Source: Luteimicrobium album (lineage in GTDB: Bacteria; Actinomycetota; Actinomycetes; Actinomycetales; Cellulomonadaceae). From it: a DNA stretch of 64,000 bases. The notes under the pieces were generated by a model. It saw only the letters and a program-made list of their open reading frames with translations. It was not told the DNA's origin and searched no databases. The stretch covers positions 3,658,001 through 3,722,000 of the forward strand of contig NZ_BSUK01000001.1 of assembly GCF_030161555.1 (NCBI RefSeq), written 5' to 3'. Both the position numbers and the translations under genes were made by a program. Of the stretch, positions 1 through 8,743 are shown one piece after another. How positions within the stretch are numbered: position 1 is the first letter of the stretch; the number at the start of each line of letters is the position of its first letter.

Positions 1-340
1 GGAAGTCGGCGCCGGGCCCGTGGTCGACCATGGTCTCGACGAGCCGGTGCCCCAGCCGGTGCCCACGGTGCTCGGGCGCGACGAACACGTCGGCGAGGTA
101 GGCGAAGCCGGCGCCGTCGGACACGGCCCGCGTGAAGCCGACCTGGGCGCCGTCGGCGGCGTACGCGCCGACGACGCGCCACGCCCCGGCGACCTGCGCC
201 TCGACGTCGACGCGGGTCCGCCAGCGACCCCAGCACGCCTCCGTGGACAGGAACCCCCACACGGCGTCGAGGTCGAGGCGGGCCGGGTCGTCGCTCAGCT
301 CGTACCCGCCGCTGTGCGGCGCGGGCTCGGTCCCGCTCAC
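1..340 (-). CDS. GNAT family N-acetyltransferase, 3' end outside the window
   Basis: The reading frame starts at a GTG (340) whose last bases overlap the TGA stop of mshC in a GTGA arrangement, so it is probably translationally coupled to it. About 113 residues are visible. The acetyl-CoA binding motif A is recognisable as [20 protein letters not shown], fitting the R/Q-x-x-G-x-G/A signature of GNAT enzymes. The family transfers an acetyl group from acetyl-CoA to an amine; the substrate here cannot be told. Placement after mshC raises a link to mycothiol metabolism, but it does not resemble mycothiol synthase closely enough to claim that. Confidence 0.75.
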   Translation of the reverse strand, partial: MSGTEPAPHSGGYELSDDPARLDLDAVWGFLSTEACWGRWRTRVDVEAQVAGAWRVVGAYAADGAQVGFTRAVSDGAGFAYLADVFVAPEHRGHRLGHRLVETMVDHGPGADF

Positions 341-1699
341 AACCGCACGCCGAGCAGCGCGTCGACCGCGCGTGCGACGACACCGGGGGCACCCTCGTCC
401 CAGCCGTCCTCGGTGTCGGCGCCGGGGGCGAGCGCCCGGTCGGCCCATGCGTCCACGACGCCGAGCGCGCGCGGGGCGTCGAGGTCGTCGGCGACGGCGG
501 CCCGGAGGCCGGCGAGCGTCGCGTCGGCGGACGGCCCCCGTTGCCCGCGAGCGCCGCGCGCCACCGGTCGAGACGGGCCTGAGCGCTCGCGAGGTCGTGG
601 TCGGTCCACTCCCAGGGGGTGCGGTAGTGGTGCGCGAGGATCGCGAGCCGGATGGCCATCGGGTCGACGCCGGCGCGGCGCAGGGTGGAGACGAAGACGA
701 GGTTGCCGCGTGACTTGCTCATCTTCTCGCCCTCGTAGGCGAGCAGGGCGGCGTGGAGGTTGACCCGGGCCGCGCGGCCCCCGGCGGGCACGGACTCCAC
801 GGCCGGAGCCTCGGCCGCGTCCGGGCCGGTGGCGTCGAAGACGTCGTCGGGCAGGACGCGCAGGTGCGAGCTGGACATCTCGTGGTGCGGGAACAGCAGG
901 TCGACGCCGCCGCCCTGGACGTCGAACCCAGGGCCGAGGCCGTGGGCGCCGATGAGGGCGCACTCGATGTGCCAGCCGGGGCGCCCGGTGCCGAGGTCAC
1001 CGCCGTCCCACGCGGGCTCACCCGGCCGTTCGCGCCGCCAGAGGAGCGGGTCGAGGGCGTCGCGCTTACCTGGACGGTCGGGGTCCCCGCCCCGCTCTGC
1101 GAAGAGACCGAGCATCGCGTCGCGGTCCAAGCGGGCGACCGCTCCGAAATCGGCGTCGACGGACAGGTCGGCGTACACGTCGCCCAGGTCGGGCCGGTCT
1201 CCCCGGCCCCGTCCTCGAGCGGCACCCGGTAGGCCGCGCCCGAGGCGACGAGCTCGCTCACCGCACGGACGACGTCGGGCACGGTCTCCACGGCACCGAC
1301 GTACACGTCGGGCGGGATGACGCCGAGGGCGGCCATGTCCTCTGCGAACAGCGCCGTCTGGGCGGCGGCCAGCTCGCGCCAGTCGACGCCGGTCGCGTCG
1401 GCGCGCTCGAGGAGCGGGTCGTCCACGTCGGTGACGTTGGACGCGTAGGTGACCTTCTTGCCGGCGTCGCGCCAGGCCCGCTGGAGGAGGTCGAACGCCA
1501 CGTAGGTGGCGGCATGACCGAGGTGGGTCGCGTCGTAGGGCGTGATGCCGCACACGTACATGCGGGCGTGCGGCCCGGGAGCGGCGACGACGAGCCCGCC
1601 GGTGCTGGAGTCGCGGACCCTGATCTCGGCCGGGCCGTCGGGGCCGGCGTCCGGGGGTGACGGGAGGGCGGGGATCTGCGGCGCGGGCCAGGAGTGCAC
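337..1699 (-). CDS. mshC: Cysteine:1D-myo-inosityl 2-amino-2-deoxy-alpha-D-glucopyranoside ligase MshC (two frameshifts)
   Basis: MshC joins cysteine to glucosaminyl-inositol with ATP, the third step of mycothiol synthesis; it is a class I cysteinyl-tRNA-synthetase-like enzyme. The start is a GTG at 1699 ([10 protein letters not shown], typical MshC N-terminus). Zinc and HIGH-type motifs are seen as [16 protein letters not shown], and the KMSKS loop as EKMSKSRGN. The C-terminus ends DALLGVRL as in the family. The gene is read in three successive frames: one base is missing near 1190-1215 and one in the C5 run at 535-539. Restoring both gives about 454 residues. These are likely sequence errors, since the motifs on either side are intact. 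It lies 74 bp downstream of uppP in the same direction. Confidence 0.93.
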
Positions 1700-1773
1700 G
1701 CGCCCAGTCTAGGTGGGTTCGTGCCCCGCCCCGGAGCCCGTCCGACGACGGCTCGGGCGCCCGTCCGTCGACG

Positions 1774-2646
1774 TCAGACGGCGCCGGCGAGGTTCCCGAC
1801 GGGCTCGAGCGCCCCCGTCAGCAGCAGCAGGACCACGAGGACGGCCAGGCCGATCCGGTACACGACGAACGGCTTGTAGGAGTACGTCTCGACGATCTTG
1901 AGGAAGCCGATGATGACGACGTAGCCGACGAGGAACGACACGATCGTCGCGACCAGCGTCGGCCCGAAGCCGGGGGCGTTCGCCACATGGTCCCCACCGA
2001 CGGACTTGGCGAGCTCGAAGAGCCCCGACCCGAGCACGGCGGGCACGGCCAGCAGGAACGAGTACCGCGCAGCCGCCTCGCGCGTGAAGCCCATGACCAG
2101 ACCAGCCGTGATGGTGCCGCCCGACCGGGACACGCCGGGGATCAGCGCGAGGGCCTGGGCGAATCCGAAGGCCGTCGCCCGGCGAGGGTTGAGCTCGTCG
2201 AGCGTGCGCACGTGCTGACCCCGCTTGTCGGCCCAGCCGAGGATCAGGCCGAACGCGGCGAGCGTGAAGGCGATGAGCCACAGGTTCCGGAAGTGGGTCT
2301 CGATCGCGTCCTGGAACGCGAGCCCCAGGACGATGATGGGCAGCGACCCGAGCGCGATGTACCAGGCCATGCGCGCGTCGGGGTCGTGGGCGCCGAAGCG
2401 CGCCGCACGGTCGCGACCCTGCGCGCCGGTGACGGCGTGCCACCACGCGATGCAGATCCGCTTGATGTCGCGGCGGAAGTAGAGCAGCACCGCGGCCTCG
2501 GTGCCGATCTGGATCATCGCCGTGAAGGCGGCGCCGGGGTCACCCGCGCCGATCAGCTCGCCGACGATGCGCAGGTGCGCCGACGACGACACGGGCAGGT
2601 ACTCGGTGAGGCCTTGCACGAGGCCCATCAGGATGGCTTGCCACAT
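1774..2646 (-). CDS. uppP: Undecaprenyl-diphosphatase UppP (BacA family)
   Basis: This integral membrane phosphatase dephosphorylates undecaprenyl diphosphate to recycle the lipid carrier of cell wall synthesis. Length is 290 residues. The two BacA signatures are present: [13 protein letters not shown] near residues 12-24, and PGVSRSGGT in the middle of the protein. Several hydrophobic segments follow. The start is taken as ATG 2646 ([12 protein letters not shown]); an in-frame GTG at 2652 is favoured if the transcript is leaderless, because a TATCGT box lies 8 bases upstream of it. The gene is divergent from the aldo/keto reductase with only about 30 bp between them and is followed by mshC, a common actinobacterial order. 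Confidence 0.93.
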   Translation of the reverse strand: MWQAILMGLVQGLTEYLPVSSSAHLRIVGELIGAGDPGAAFTAMIQIGTEAAVLLYFRRDIKRICIAWWHAVTGAQGRDRAARFGAHDPDARMAWYIALGSLPIIVLGLAFQDAIETHFRNLWLIAFTLAAFGLILGWADKRGQHVRTLDELNPRRATAFGFAQALALIPGVSRSGGTITAGLVMGFTREAAARYSFLLAVPAVLGSGLFELAKSVGGDHVANAPGFGPTLVATIVSFLVGYVVIIGFLKIVETYSYKPFVVYRIGLAVLVVLLLLTGALEPVGNLAGAV

Positions 2647-2677
2647 CGACACGGGGCGCCACGATACCCTGCCGCGC
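2647..2677. promoter_or_regulatory. Overlapping divergent promoters for uppP and the aldo/keto reductase
   Basis: Only 31 bp separate the two start codons. On the plus strand TACCCT (2665-2670) lies 7 bases before ATG 2678. On the minus strand TATCGT (2666 down to 2661) lies 8 bases before GTG 2652. Both fit a TANNNT -10 box placed for leaderless transcripts, which are frequent in actinobacteria. The two boxes overlap by two bases, so the promoters should be mutually exclusive. No ribosome binding site fits either gene. Confidence 0.5.
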
Positions 2678-3660
2678 ATGGAGCAACGCGTCGTCGGTCA
2701 CAGCGGTCTGCGGGTCTCCGAGCTGGGTCTCGGGACGATGACCTGGGGGCGCGACACGGACGCCCTCGACGCCGCCGACCAGCTCCGGGACTTCGTGGAC
2801 GCCGGCGGCACGCTCGTCGACACCGCCGCGTCGTACGGGGGCGGCGACGCCGAGCGTGTGCTGGGGTCGCTGCTCGAGGGCCAGGTCGACCGCTCCGAGC
2901 TCGTGCTGTGCACCAAGGCGGGGCTGGTCCGCACGCGCGACGGTGCCCGCGCCGACACCTCGCGTCGCTCCCTGCTGGACGGTCTGGACGCGTCGCTCGC
3001 CCGCCTCGGCACCGACCACGTCGACCTGTTCCTCGTCCACACGCCCGACGCGTCCACGCCGCCCGCCGAGGTCGCGGACGCGCTCCAGCAGGTCGTCGCC
3101 TCGGGACGCGCGCGCTACGTGGGCCTGTCGAACCACCCGGCCTGGGCGTCGTCGTACCTCGCGGGGGCGCTCGCCCGGACGCAGGCCCCGGTGACCACGC
3201 TGCAGCTCGAGTACTCGCTCGTGCAGCGGGGGTCGAGCACGAGGCCCTGCCCGCCGCCCGCGCGCTCGGACAGGGCGTGCTCGCCTGGTCCCCGCTCGGC
3301 CGCGGGGTCCTCACGGGCAAGTACCGGGGCGCCGTCCCGTCCGACTCGCGGGCCGCGTCGCCGCACCTGGGCGCGTTCGTGTCCCAGTACCTCGACGCGC
3401 GGGCCACGAGCGTGGTGGAGGCGGTCGCGACGGCAGCGGCCGGGCTCGGGCGCGAGCCGCTCGAGGTCGCGCTCGCGTGGCTCCTGGCCCGTGCCGGGGT
3501 CGCGTCGGCGATCGTGGGTGCGCGCACGCCCGGCCAGCTCCAGGCCTCGCTCGCGGCGCTCGACCTCGTGCTGCCCGCCGAGCTCTACGACGCCCTCGAC
3601 GACGTGTCCGCGCCCGAGGCCGGCTACCCCGAGCGCTGGGACGGCGCCCCACCGCTCTGA
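2678..3660 (+). CDS. Aldo/keto reductase (one frameshift)
   Basis: A NAD(P)H-dependent (beta/alpha)8-barrel oxidoreductase of the AKR superfamily. The start MEQRVVGHSGLRVSELGLGT matches the family N-terminus. The active-site tyrosine region DTAASYGGGDAE, the lysine in LCTKAG and the substrate-side VDLFLVHTPD strand are visible, as is the C-terminal cofactor-binding stretch IVGARTPGQLQ. One G is missing from the run at 3228-3232, splitting the gene into two frames; restored length is about 327 residues. The substrate cannot be inferred. It is monocistronic, divergent from uppP and convergent with the next gene. Confidence 0.9.
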
Positions 3661-3684
3661 CTCAGGCGCTCCGGCTCGGCCGCC

Positions 3685-3701
3685 CCCGACGTGGCGTCGG
3701 G
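3685..3701. terminator. Small hairpin between convergent genes
   Basis: CCCGACG, loop TGG, CGTCGGG makes a perfect 7-bp stem in the 50-bp gap between the converging reductase and the acidic protein gene. There is no T-run, so it is at best a weak bidirectional terminator. Confidence 0.4.
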
Positions 3702-3710
3702 TGCGCGGGA

Positions 3711-4016
3711 TCAGTCCGCGCGGAACGCTGGCTCGTCGAAGTCGTGGTCCTCGTCCTCGTCGTCGAAGTCGTGCTCGTCCTCGTCGCCCGGGTGCTCGTC
3801 GTCGTCCTCGTCGTCGTCCTCCACGAGCGCGAACGGCAGGACCTCGCCGTACGACTGCAGGACCGCCTCGTCGTACACCTCGAACGCGTCCGCGAGGACG
3901 TCGTACGCGTCGTCGACGGCGGGGTCGTCGTCGCTGCGGCGGGCCGCGATCGCGTTGTAGTGCGCCTCGAGCGCGGCGACGAGACGGTCCAGGGCGGCGC
4001 GCGGGTCAGCGGTCAT
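3711..4016 (-). CDS. Small protein with a highly acidic C-terminal tail
   Basis: The protein has 101 residues and no family I can name. Residues 1-65 are predicted helical (LDRLVAALEAHYNAIAARR; DAYDVLADAFEVYDEAVL). Residues 66-101 are mainly Asp and Glu, with DHDFDEPAF near the end. Comparable small acidic-tailed proteins occur widely in Cellulomonas-type actinobacteria, sometimes labelled primosome-related without experimental basis. ATG 4016 is chosen because a TACGGT -10 box ends 6 bases upstream, the leaderless arrangement. It is divergent from the DUF5703 gene. Confidence 0.75.
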   Translation of the reverse strand: MTADPRAALDRLVAALEAHYNAIAARRSDDDPAVDDAYDVLADAFEVYDEAVLQSYGEVLPFALVEDDDEDDDEHPGDEDEHDFDDEDEDHDFDEPAFRAD

Positions 4017-4028
4017 ATCCGAACCGTA
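4017..4028 (-). promoter_or_regulatory. Leaderless-type promoter of the acidic-tail protein
   Basis: On the minus strand TACGGT (4028-4023) is followed by six bases and then ATG at 4016. This is the TANNNT-N6-ATG spacing of leaderless actinobacterial transcripts, and no Shine-Dalgarno sequence is present. Confidence 0.5.
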
Positions 4029-4082
4029 GCGCCGGGCGGGGCACAATGGACAGTCAACTGGTCCCGCACCCGAGGAGGCCCC

Positions 4083-4295
4083 ATGTCCCACCGGTCGCAC
4101 CGCACGTCCGAGGCCCAGTACGAGTACCGGACGGTGCGCTTCGACCGGGGCACCAGTCGCGCCGACGCGCGGCGTGCCCTGACCGAGCAGGCGGAGTACG
4201 GCCGGTGGGAGCTGCACCGCACCGTGCTGTACGTGGGCGGCGAGCGCCGCGTCCAGCTCCGTCGCCGGATCATCCGCGTCCAGTCCACCCTCTGA
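4083..4295 (+). CDS. DUF5703 family protein
   Basis: A 70-residue protein matching the actinobacterial DUF5703 pattern: EYRTVRFDRGTSR, ALTEQAEYGRWELHRT and the basic ending RRRIIRVQ. Its function is not known. A good ribosome binding site (GAGGAGG at about 4071) precedes ATG 4083. The kinase-like gene starts 11 bases after its stop, so the two are probably co-transcribed. Confidence 0.9.
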   Translation: MSHRSHRTSEAQYEYRTVRFDRGTSRADARRALTEQAEYGRWELHRTVLYVGGERRVQLRRRIIRVQSTL

Positions 4296-4306
4296 CGCCC
4301 GTCCCC

Positions 4307-5122
4307 GTGCCCGACGGCGCCACCTTCCGCAAGGCGCGGCCCGGCGCCCCGGCCGGGTTCTTCGGTTGCGAGGCGGCGGGCCTGCGCTGGCTCGGCGAGG
4401 CTCGCCGCCCGGCCGCACCGGGCGGGCCGACCGGTCCGCGCGTCGTCGGCGTCCGGGGCGTGGGCGAGGATCACCTGGACCTCGAGCGCGTCGTCCCTGC
4501 CGCGCCGACCCGCGAGGCCGCGGCCCGGTTCGGGCGCGACCTCGCCACCCTGCACGACGCGGGCGCGACCGCCTGGGGCAGCCCGCCGCCCGGCTGGTGG
4601 GGCGACGCGTTCTTCGGGCCGCTCGACGATCCGCTCCCCCTGGCCACGGGCGTCTGGGACACGTGGGCGGACTTCTGGGGCGAGGCGCGGCTGCGCCCCG
4701 TCGCCGGTCAGGGGGCGGAGCGCGGAGCCCTCACCCGGGCCGACACGGACGCCCTGCACCGGCTCGCCGACCGGGCCGGCCGCTGGGAGACCGGCGAACC
4801 GCCCGCGCGGGTCCACGGCGACCTGTGGTCGGGCAACGTGATGTGGACCGCGAGCGGCCGGGTCGACGACGTCGAGGCCGTGCTGATCGACCCCGCCGCG
4901 CACGGCGGGCACCGCGAGGCCGACCTCGCGATGCTGGCGCTGTTCGGCGCACCTCACCTCGACGTCGTGCTCGCCGCGTACGACACCACGCGCCCGCTGG
5001 CGCGCGGCTGGCGGCACCGCGTCGCCGTGCACCAGGTGTACCCGGTCGCGGTGCACGCGGTGCTGTTCGGCGGCGGCTACGTCGGGCAGCTGCGGCAGAT
5101 GCTCGACGCGCTCCTCGCCTGA
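4307..5122 (+). CDS. Fructosamine kinase family protein
   Basis: A 271-residue protein of the fructosamine/ketosamine-3-kinase and aminoglycoside-phosphotransferase fold. The catalytic loop is seen as VHGDLWSGNVMW and the metal-binding segment as LIDPAAHGGHREADLAML, both diagnostic of the family. FFGCEAAGLRWL is the usual N-terminal helix. Known members phosphorylate ketosamines on glycated proteins, leading to deglycation; bacterial members may act on free glycated amines. GTG 4307 is the first good in-frame start after the DUF5703 stop. Confidence 0.88.
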   Translation: MPDGATFRKARPGAPAGFFGCEAAGLRWLGEARRPAAPGGPTGPRVVGVRGVGEDHLDLERVVPAAPTREAAARFGRDLATLHDAGATAWGSPPPGWWGDAFFGPLDDPLPLATGVWDTWADFWGEARLRPVAGQGAERGALTRADTDALHRLADRAGRWETGEPPARVHGDLWSGNVMWTASGRVDDVEAVLIDPAAHGGHREADLAMLALFGAPHLDVVLAAYDTTRPLARGWRHRVAVHQVYPVAVHAVLFGGGYVGQLRQMLDALLA

Positions 5123-5161
5123 CCGCGGCCCACCGCCCCGGCCCGGCCCGGCTACCTCCGC

Positions 5162-6511
5162 TCAGCAGGTCGCGAGGAACCGGTCCAGCACGCGCACGCC
5201 GAACCGCAGCGCGTCGAGCGGCACCCGCTCGTCGACGCCGTGGAACATGCCCGCGAAGTCGAGGTCCGCGGGCAGGCGCAGGGGCGCGAACCCGTAGCCC
5301 GTGATCCCGAGCCGCGACAGCGACTTGTTGTCCGTGCCACCCGACAGCGTGTACGGCAGGACGGAGGCGCCCGGGTCCTCCGCGAGCAGCGCCGCCGACA
5401 TCGCGTCCACGAGCCCGCCCGAGAACGGGACCTCGAGCGCGACGTCGCGGTGGATCGTCTCGAACCGGACGCCGTCGCCCGCGAGCGCCCGGAGCTGCGT
5501 CTCGGCCTCGGCCTCGTGGCCGGGCAGGAACCGCGCGTCGATCGTCGCGGACGCGCTCCCGGGCACGACGTTCGCCTTGTACCCGGCGTCGAGCTGGGTG
5601 GGGTTGGCCGTGTGCCGGACGGTCGCGCCGACGAACGCGGCGGCCGGGCCGAGGGCCGCGACGAGCCGGTCGACGCCGTCGGGGTCGTGGGGGTCGTACG
5701 GGAGACCGGTGAGGTCCGCGACGCCGCGCAGGAGCGCGTCGACGGTCGGGGTGAGGCGCAGCGGCCAGCGGTGCGCACCGATGCGGGCGACGGCGCCGGC
5801 GAGGCGGGTGACGGCGTTGTCGGTGTTGACCTGGGAGCCGTGCCCGGCCTTGCCGTCGGCGACGAGCCGCAGCCACCACAGGCCCTTCTCGGCGGTCTGC
5901 AGGAGGTAGGCACGGTGCCCCTCGACGTCGACGCTGTACCCGCCGACCTCGCTCACGGCCTCGGTCGCGCCCTCGAAGAGCTCCGGGCGGCGGTCGACGG
6001 CCCACTGGGCGCCCTGGACGCCGCCGGCCTCCTCGTCGGCGAAGAACGCGACGACGAGGTCGCGCGCGGGCTTGCGGCCGTCCTGGATCATGCGGCGCAG
6101 GACGGCGAGGATCATCGCGTCCATGTCCTTCATGTCGACGGCGCCGCGCCCCCACAGCATGCCGTCGCGCTCCTCGCCGGCGAACGGGTCGACGCTCCAG
6201 TCGTCGGCGCGCGCGGGCACGACGTCGAGGTGCCCGTGCACGACGAGCGCGGGCCGGGACCGGTCGGCGCCCTCGACGCGCGTCACGACGCTCGTCCGGC
6301 CCGGCGCGGACTCGAACACGTCGACGTCGAGCCCCACCTCGGACAGCAGCGCCGCGACGTGCTCCGCGGCGGCGCGCTCACCGGGACCCGAGTCGTCGCC
6401 GTAGTTCGACGTGTCGATGCGCAGCAGGTCGCGGCAGATCTCGACGACCTCGTCCTCGGCCGACGGGACGGCTGCGGCGGGCTGGGGTGCGTGGCTCGGC
6501 GTGGCGGTCAT
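5162..6511 (-). CDS. M20/M25/M40 family metallohydrolase (dipeptidase or deacylase)
   Basis: A 449-residue cytosolic dinuclear zinc peptidase. Metal and catalytic residues are in place: H94 and D96 in VHGHLDVVP, bridging D126 in GRGAVDMKD, general base E160 and metal E161 in ADEEAGG, and the last histidine in MFHGVDERVP near the C-terminus. The dimerisation insert lies between residues 200 and 330. Family members cleave dipeptides or N-acyl amino acids; the substrate is unknown. It is followed on the same strand by nothing close, and lies 87 bp downstream of the M3 peptidase gene, which could share its transcript. Confidence 0.92.
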   Translation of the reverse strand: MTATPSHAPQPAAAVPSAEDEVVEICRDLLRIDTSNYGDDSGPGERAAAEHVAALLSEVGLDVDVFESAPGRTSVVTRVEGADRSRPALVVHGHLDVVPARADDWSVDPFAGEERDGMLWGRGAVDMKDMDAMILAVLRRMIQDGRKPARDLVVAFFADEEAGGVQGAQWAVDRRPELFEGATEAVSEVGGYSVDVEGHRAYLLQTAEKGLWWLRLVADGKAGHGSQVNTDNAVTRLAGAVARIGAHRWPLRLTPTVDALLRGVADLTGLPYDPHDPDGVDRLVAALGPAAAFVGATVRHTANPTQLDAGYKANVVPGSASATIDARFLPGHEAEAETQLRALAGDGVRFETIHRDVALEVPFSGGLVDAMSAALLAEDPGASVLPYTLSGGTDNKSLSRLGITGYGFAPLRLPADLDFAGMFHGVDERVPLDALRFGVRVLDRFLATC

Positions 6512-6597
6512 GGGGTCACGCTACCCGGGCGCCCCGCGGCGCCCGGCCACCTCGGGCCGGGCGTCCACGGGGCGGGAGGACGTGACGCGGGCAGGGC

Positions 6598-8715
6598 TCA
6601 GGCGAGGCCGCGGCGCGCGAGGAGCGGGGCGATCTCGGGGTCGCGGCCGCGCAGCTCGCGGAACGCGTCCATGGGGTCGGTGCCGCCGCCGCGCGCGAGG
6701 AGGGTGCGGCGGAACCGGTCGCCGTTCGCGCGCTCCAGCCCGCCGTTCTCCCGGAACCACTCGACGGTGTCGGCGTCGAGGACCTCCGACCAGATGTACG
6801 AGTAGTAGCCGGCCGCGTACCCGCCGCCGAACACGTGGTTGAAGTAGGTGGAGCGGTAGCGGGGCGGCACGGGCGCGTAGTCGACGCCGGCCGCGGCGAG
6901 AGCCTTCGCCTCGAAAGCGGCCACGTCGGCGGGGTCGGTCGGGACGTCGTCGGGCGCGAGCCGGTGCCAGGCCTGGTCGAGGAGCGTGGCCGCGAGGTAC
7001 TCGGTCGTCGCGAAGCCCTCACCCCACTGCCGGGTCGCGAGCAGTGTGTCGACCCATGCGGACGGCATGGGCTCGCCGGTGACGTGGTGCACGGCGTAGG
7101 AGCGCAGGATCGCGGGCTCCCACGCCCACATCTCGTTCACCTGGGACGGGTACTCGACGAAGTCGCGCGGGACCTCCGTGCCCGATCGGGACGGGTAGCG
7201 CACGTCCGAGAAGAGGCCGTGCAGCGCGTGCCCGAACTCGTGGAACAGGGTGATGACGTTGTCCCACTCGAGCAGGGTCGGGCTCCCGGCGGGCGGCTTG
7301 GGGAGGTTGAGGTTGTTGACGACGACCGGGCGCTGGTCCAGCAGGTGGTTCTGGTCGACCAGGTTGTTCATCCACGCGCCGCCGCGCTTGGACGCGCGCG
7401 TCCAGTAGTCGGCGAGGAACAGGCCGATCCCCTCACCCGGGGTGCCGGGCCCGCCGTCGGGACCGGCGGTCGCCTCGTCGAAGACCTCGAAGACGCGCAC
7501 GTCCGGGTGGTAGCCGACCAGGTCGTCGCGCTCGGCGAACGTCAGCCCGTAGAGCCGGTGGGCGGCCTCGAAGACGCCGTCCTGCAGGACGCGCTCGAGC
7601 TCGAGGTAGGGCCGCAGGGCCGACGCGTCCAGGTCGTGGCGGGCCGTGCGGAGCCGGTCGGACAGGTACGCCCAGTCGCCCGCCGCAACGGGCGCCCCGG
7701 CCGTGGGGAGGCCGGCTTCGGCCGCGTACGCGGCCAGGTCGTCGCCCTCGCGGCGCGCGTTCGCGACGGCGGCCGGGGCGAGCCGGTCGAGGACGTCGGC
7801 GACGGCGTCGCCCGTCCCCGCGGTGCCGTCCGCGGCCACGTAGTCGGCGTAGTGCGCGTACCCGAGGAGCCGGGCCTTCTCGGCACGCAGTCGCGCGATC
7901 TCGACGAGGAGGGCACGCGTGTCGTGCTCGCCGCCCGCGCCCCGGGCCTCGGCGGCCGCCTGGACGCGGGCGCGCACGCCGGGGTCGTCGAGGCTCGCGA
8001 CGACGGCCTGCTGGGTGGGGAGCTGGAGCTCGAGCAGCCACGGCCCGTGCTCGTCGTCGCCCGGGTGGGCGGCGTCGCGCGCGGCCTGCGCGGCGGAGGC
8101 CACGGCGTCGTCGGGCAGCCCCGCGAGGTCGGACCGGTCCGTGACGAGGACGGCGGCCGCGTTGGACGCCGCGAGCAGCGTGCGCCCGAAGCTCGCCTCG
8201 AGGGACGTGAGGCGGGTGTTGAGCTCGCGCAGCCGGGCCTGGGCGTCGTCGTCGAGCGCGACCCCGGCCCGGGTGAACCGGTCGAGCGTCTTGCGCAGCA
8301 GCCACGCCTGCTCGTCGTCCAGGGCGACCTCGCCCGCCGCCGCACGGTCCGCGAGCGCCTCCAAGCGCGCATACAGGTCGCGGTCCATGAAGACGGCGTC
8401 CTCGTGGGCGGCGAGCTCGGGCGCGAGCTCGGCCTCGATCGCCTCGAGCTCGGGGGTGGCGTCGGCGCTCAGGGTGCTGAAGAAGACCGTGGCGGAGCGG
8501 CGCAGGAGCTGGCCCGTCCGCTCGAAGGCGTCGAGGACGTCCTCCGGCGTCGGCGGCTCGGTGGCCGCGGCGATCGCGCGCACGTCGGCGAGCTGCTCGG
8601 CCATGCCCGCGCGGGCGGCGGGCAGGTAGTGCTCGGCACGGACGGCGCGGAAGTCAGGAAGCTCGTAGGGCAGCGAGGACGGCTGGGCGAACGGGTTCGC
8701 GGGGTCGAGAGGCAT
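6598..8715 (-). CDS. M3 family metallopeptidase (peptidyl-dipeptidase Dcp / oligopeptidase A type)
   Basis: A 705-residue thimet-oligopeptidase-like zinc peptidase that degrades short peptides in the cytosol. The zinc site HEFGH is at residues 492-496 (codons at 7242-7228), and the third zinc ligand is E521 in DFVEYPSQ, 25 residues after the second histidine as in the family. The N-terminal helical cap and the substrate-binding stretch NHVFGGGYAAGYYSYIWSEV are intact. No signal peptide is present. The length fits Dcp-type enzymes of about 680-710 residues. Confidence 0.95.
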   Translation of the reverse strand: MPLDPANPFAQPSSLPYELPDFRAVRAEHYLPAARAGMAEQLADVRAIAAATEPPTPEDVLDAFERTGQLLRRSATVFFSTLSADATPELEAIEAELAPELAAHEDAVFMDRDLYARLEALADRAAAGEVALDDEQAWLLRKTLDRFTRAGVALDDDAQARLRELNTRLTSLEASFGRTLLAASNAAAVLVTDRSDLAGLPDDAVASAAQAARDAAHPGDDEHGPWLLELQLPTQQAVVASLDDPGVRARVQAAAEARGAGGEHDTRALLVEIARLRAEKARLLGYAHYADYVAADGTAGTGDAVADVLDRLAPAAVANARREGDDLAAYAAEAGLPTAGAPVAAGDWAYLSDRLRTARHDLDASALRPYLELERVLQDGVFEAAHRLYGLTFAERDDLVGYHPDVRVFEVFDEATAGPDGGPGTPGEGIGLFLADYWTRASKRGGAWMNNLVDQNHLLDQRPVVVNNLNLPKPPAGSPTLLEWDNVITLFHEFGHALHGLFSDVRYPSRSGTEVPRDFVEYPSQVNEMWAWEPAILRSYAVHHVTGEPMPSAWVDTLLATRQWGEGFATTEYLAATLLDQAWHRLAPDDVPTDPADVAAFEAKALAAAGVDYAPVPPRYRSTYFNHVFGGGYAAGYYSYIWSEVLDADTVEWFRENGGLERANGDRFRRTLLARGGGTDPMDAFRELRGRDPEIAPLLARRGLA

Positions 8716-8743
8716 GGGCCCATCGTCACACGCACGTCCCGGC

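Noticed and set aside
337..1699. mshC as a degraded pseudogene
   Set aside because: All motifs are present in three adjacent frames and the shifts match the run-length errors seen all over the window, including essential phage genes.
1657..5122. Very long forward open frames (over 660 and 870 codons) covering mshC, uppP and the reductase region
   Set aside because: They are Arg/Pro/Ala-rich antisense or shifted translations of recognised genes in GC-rich DNA; only the last parts are real pieces of the reductase and the kinase.
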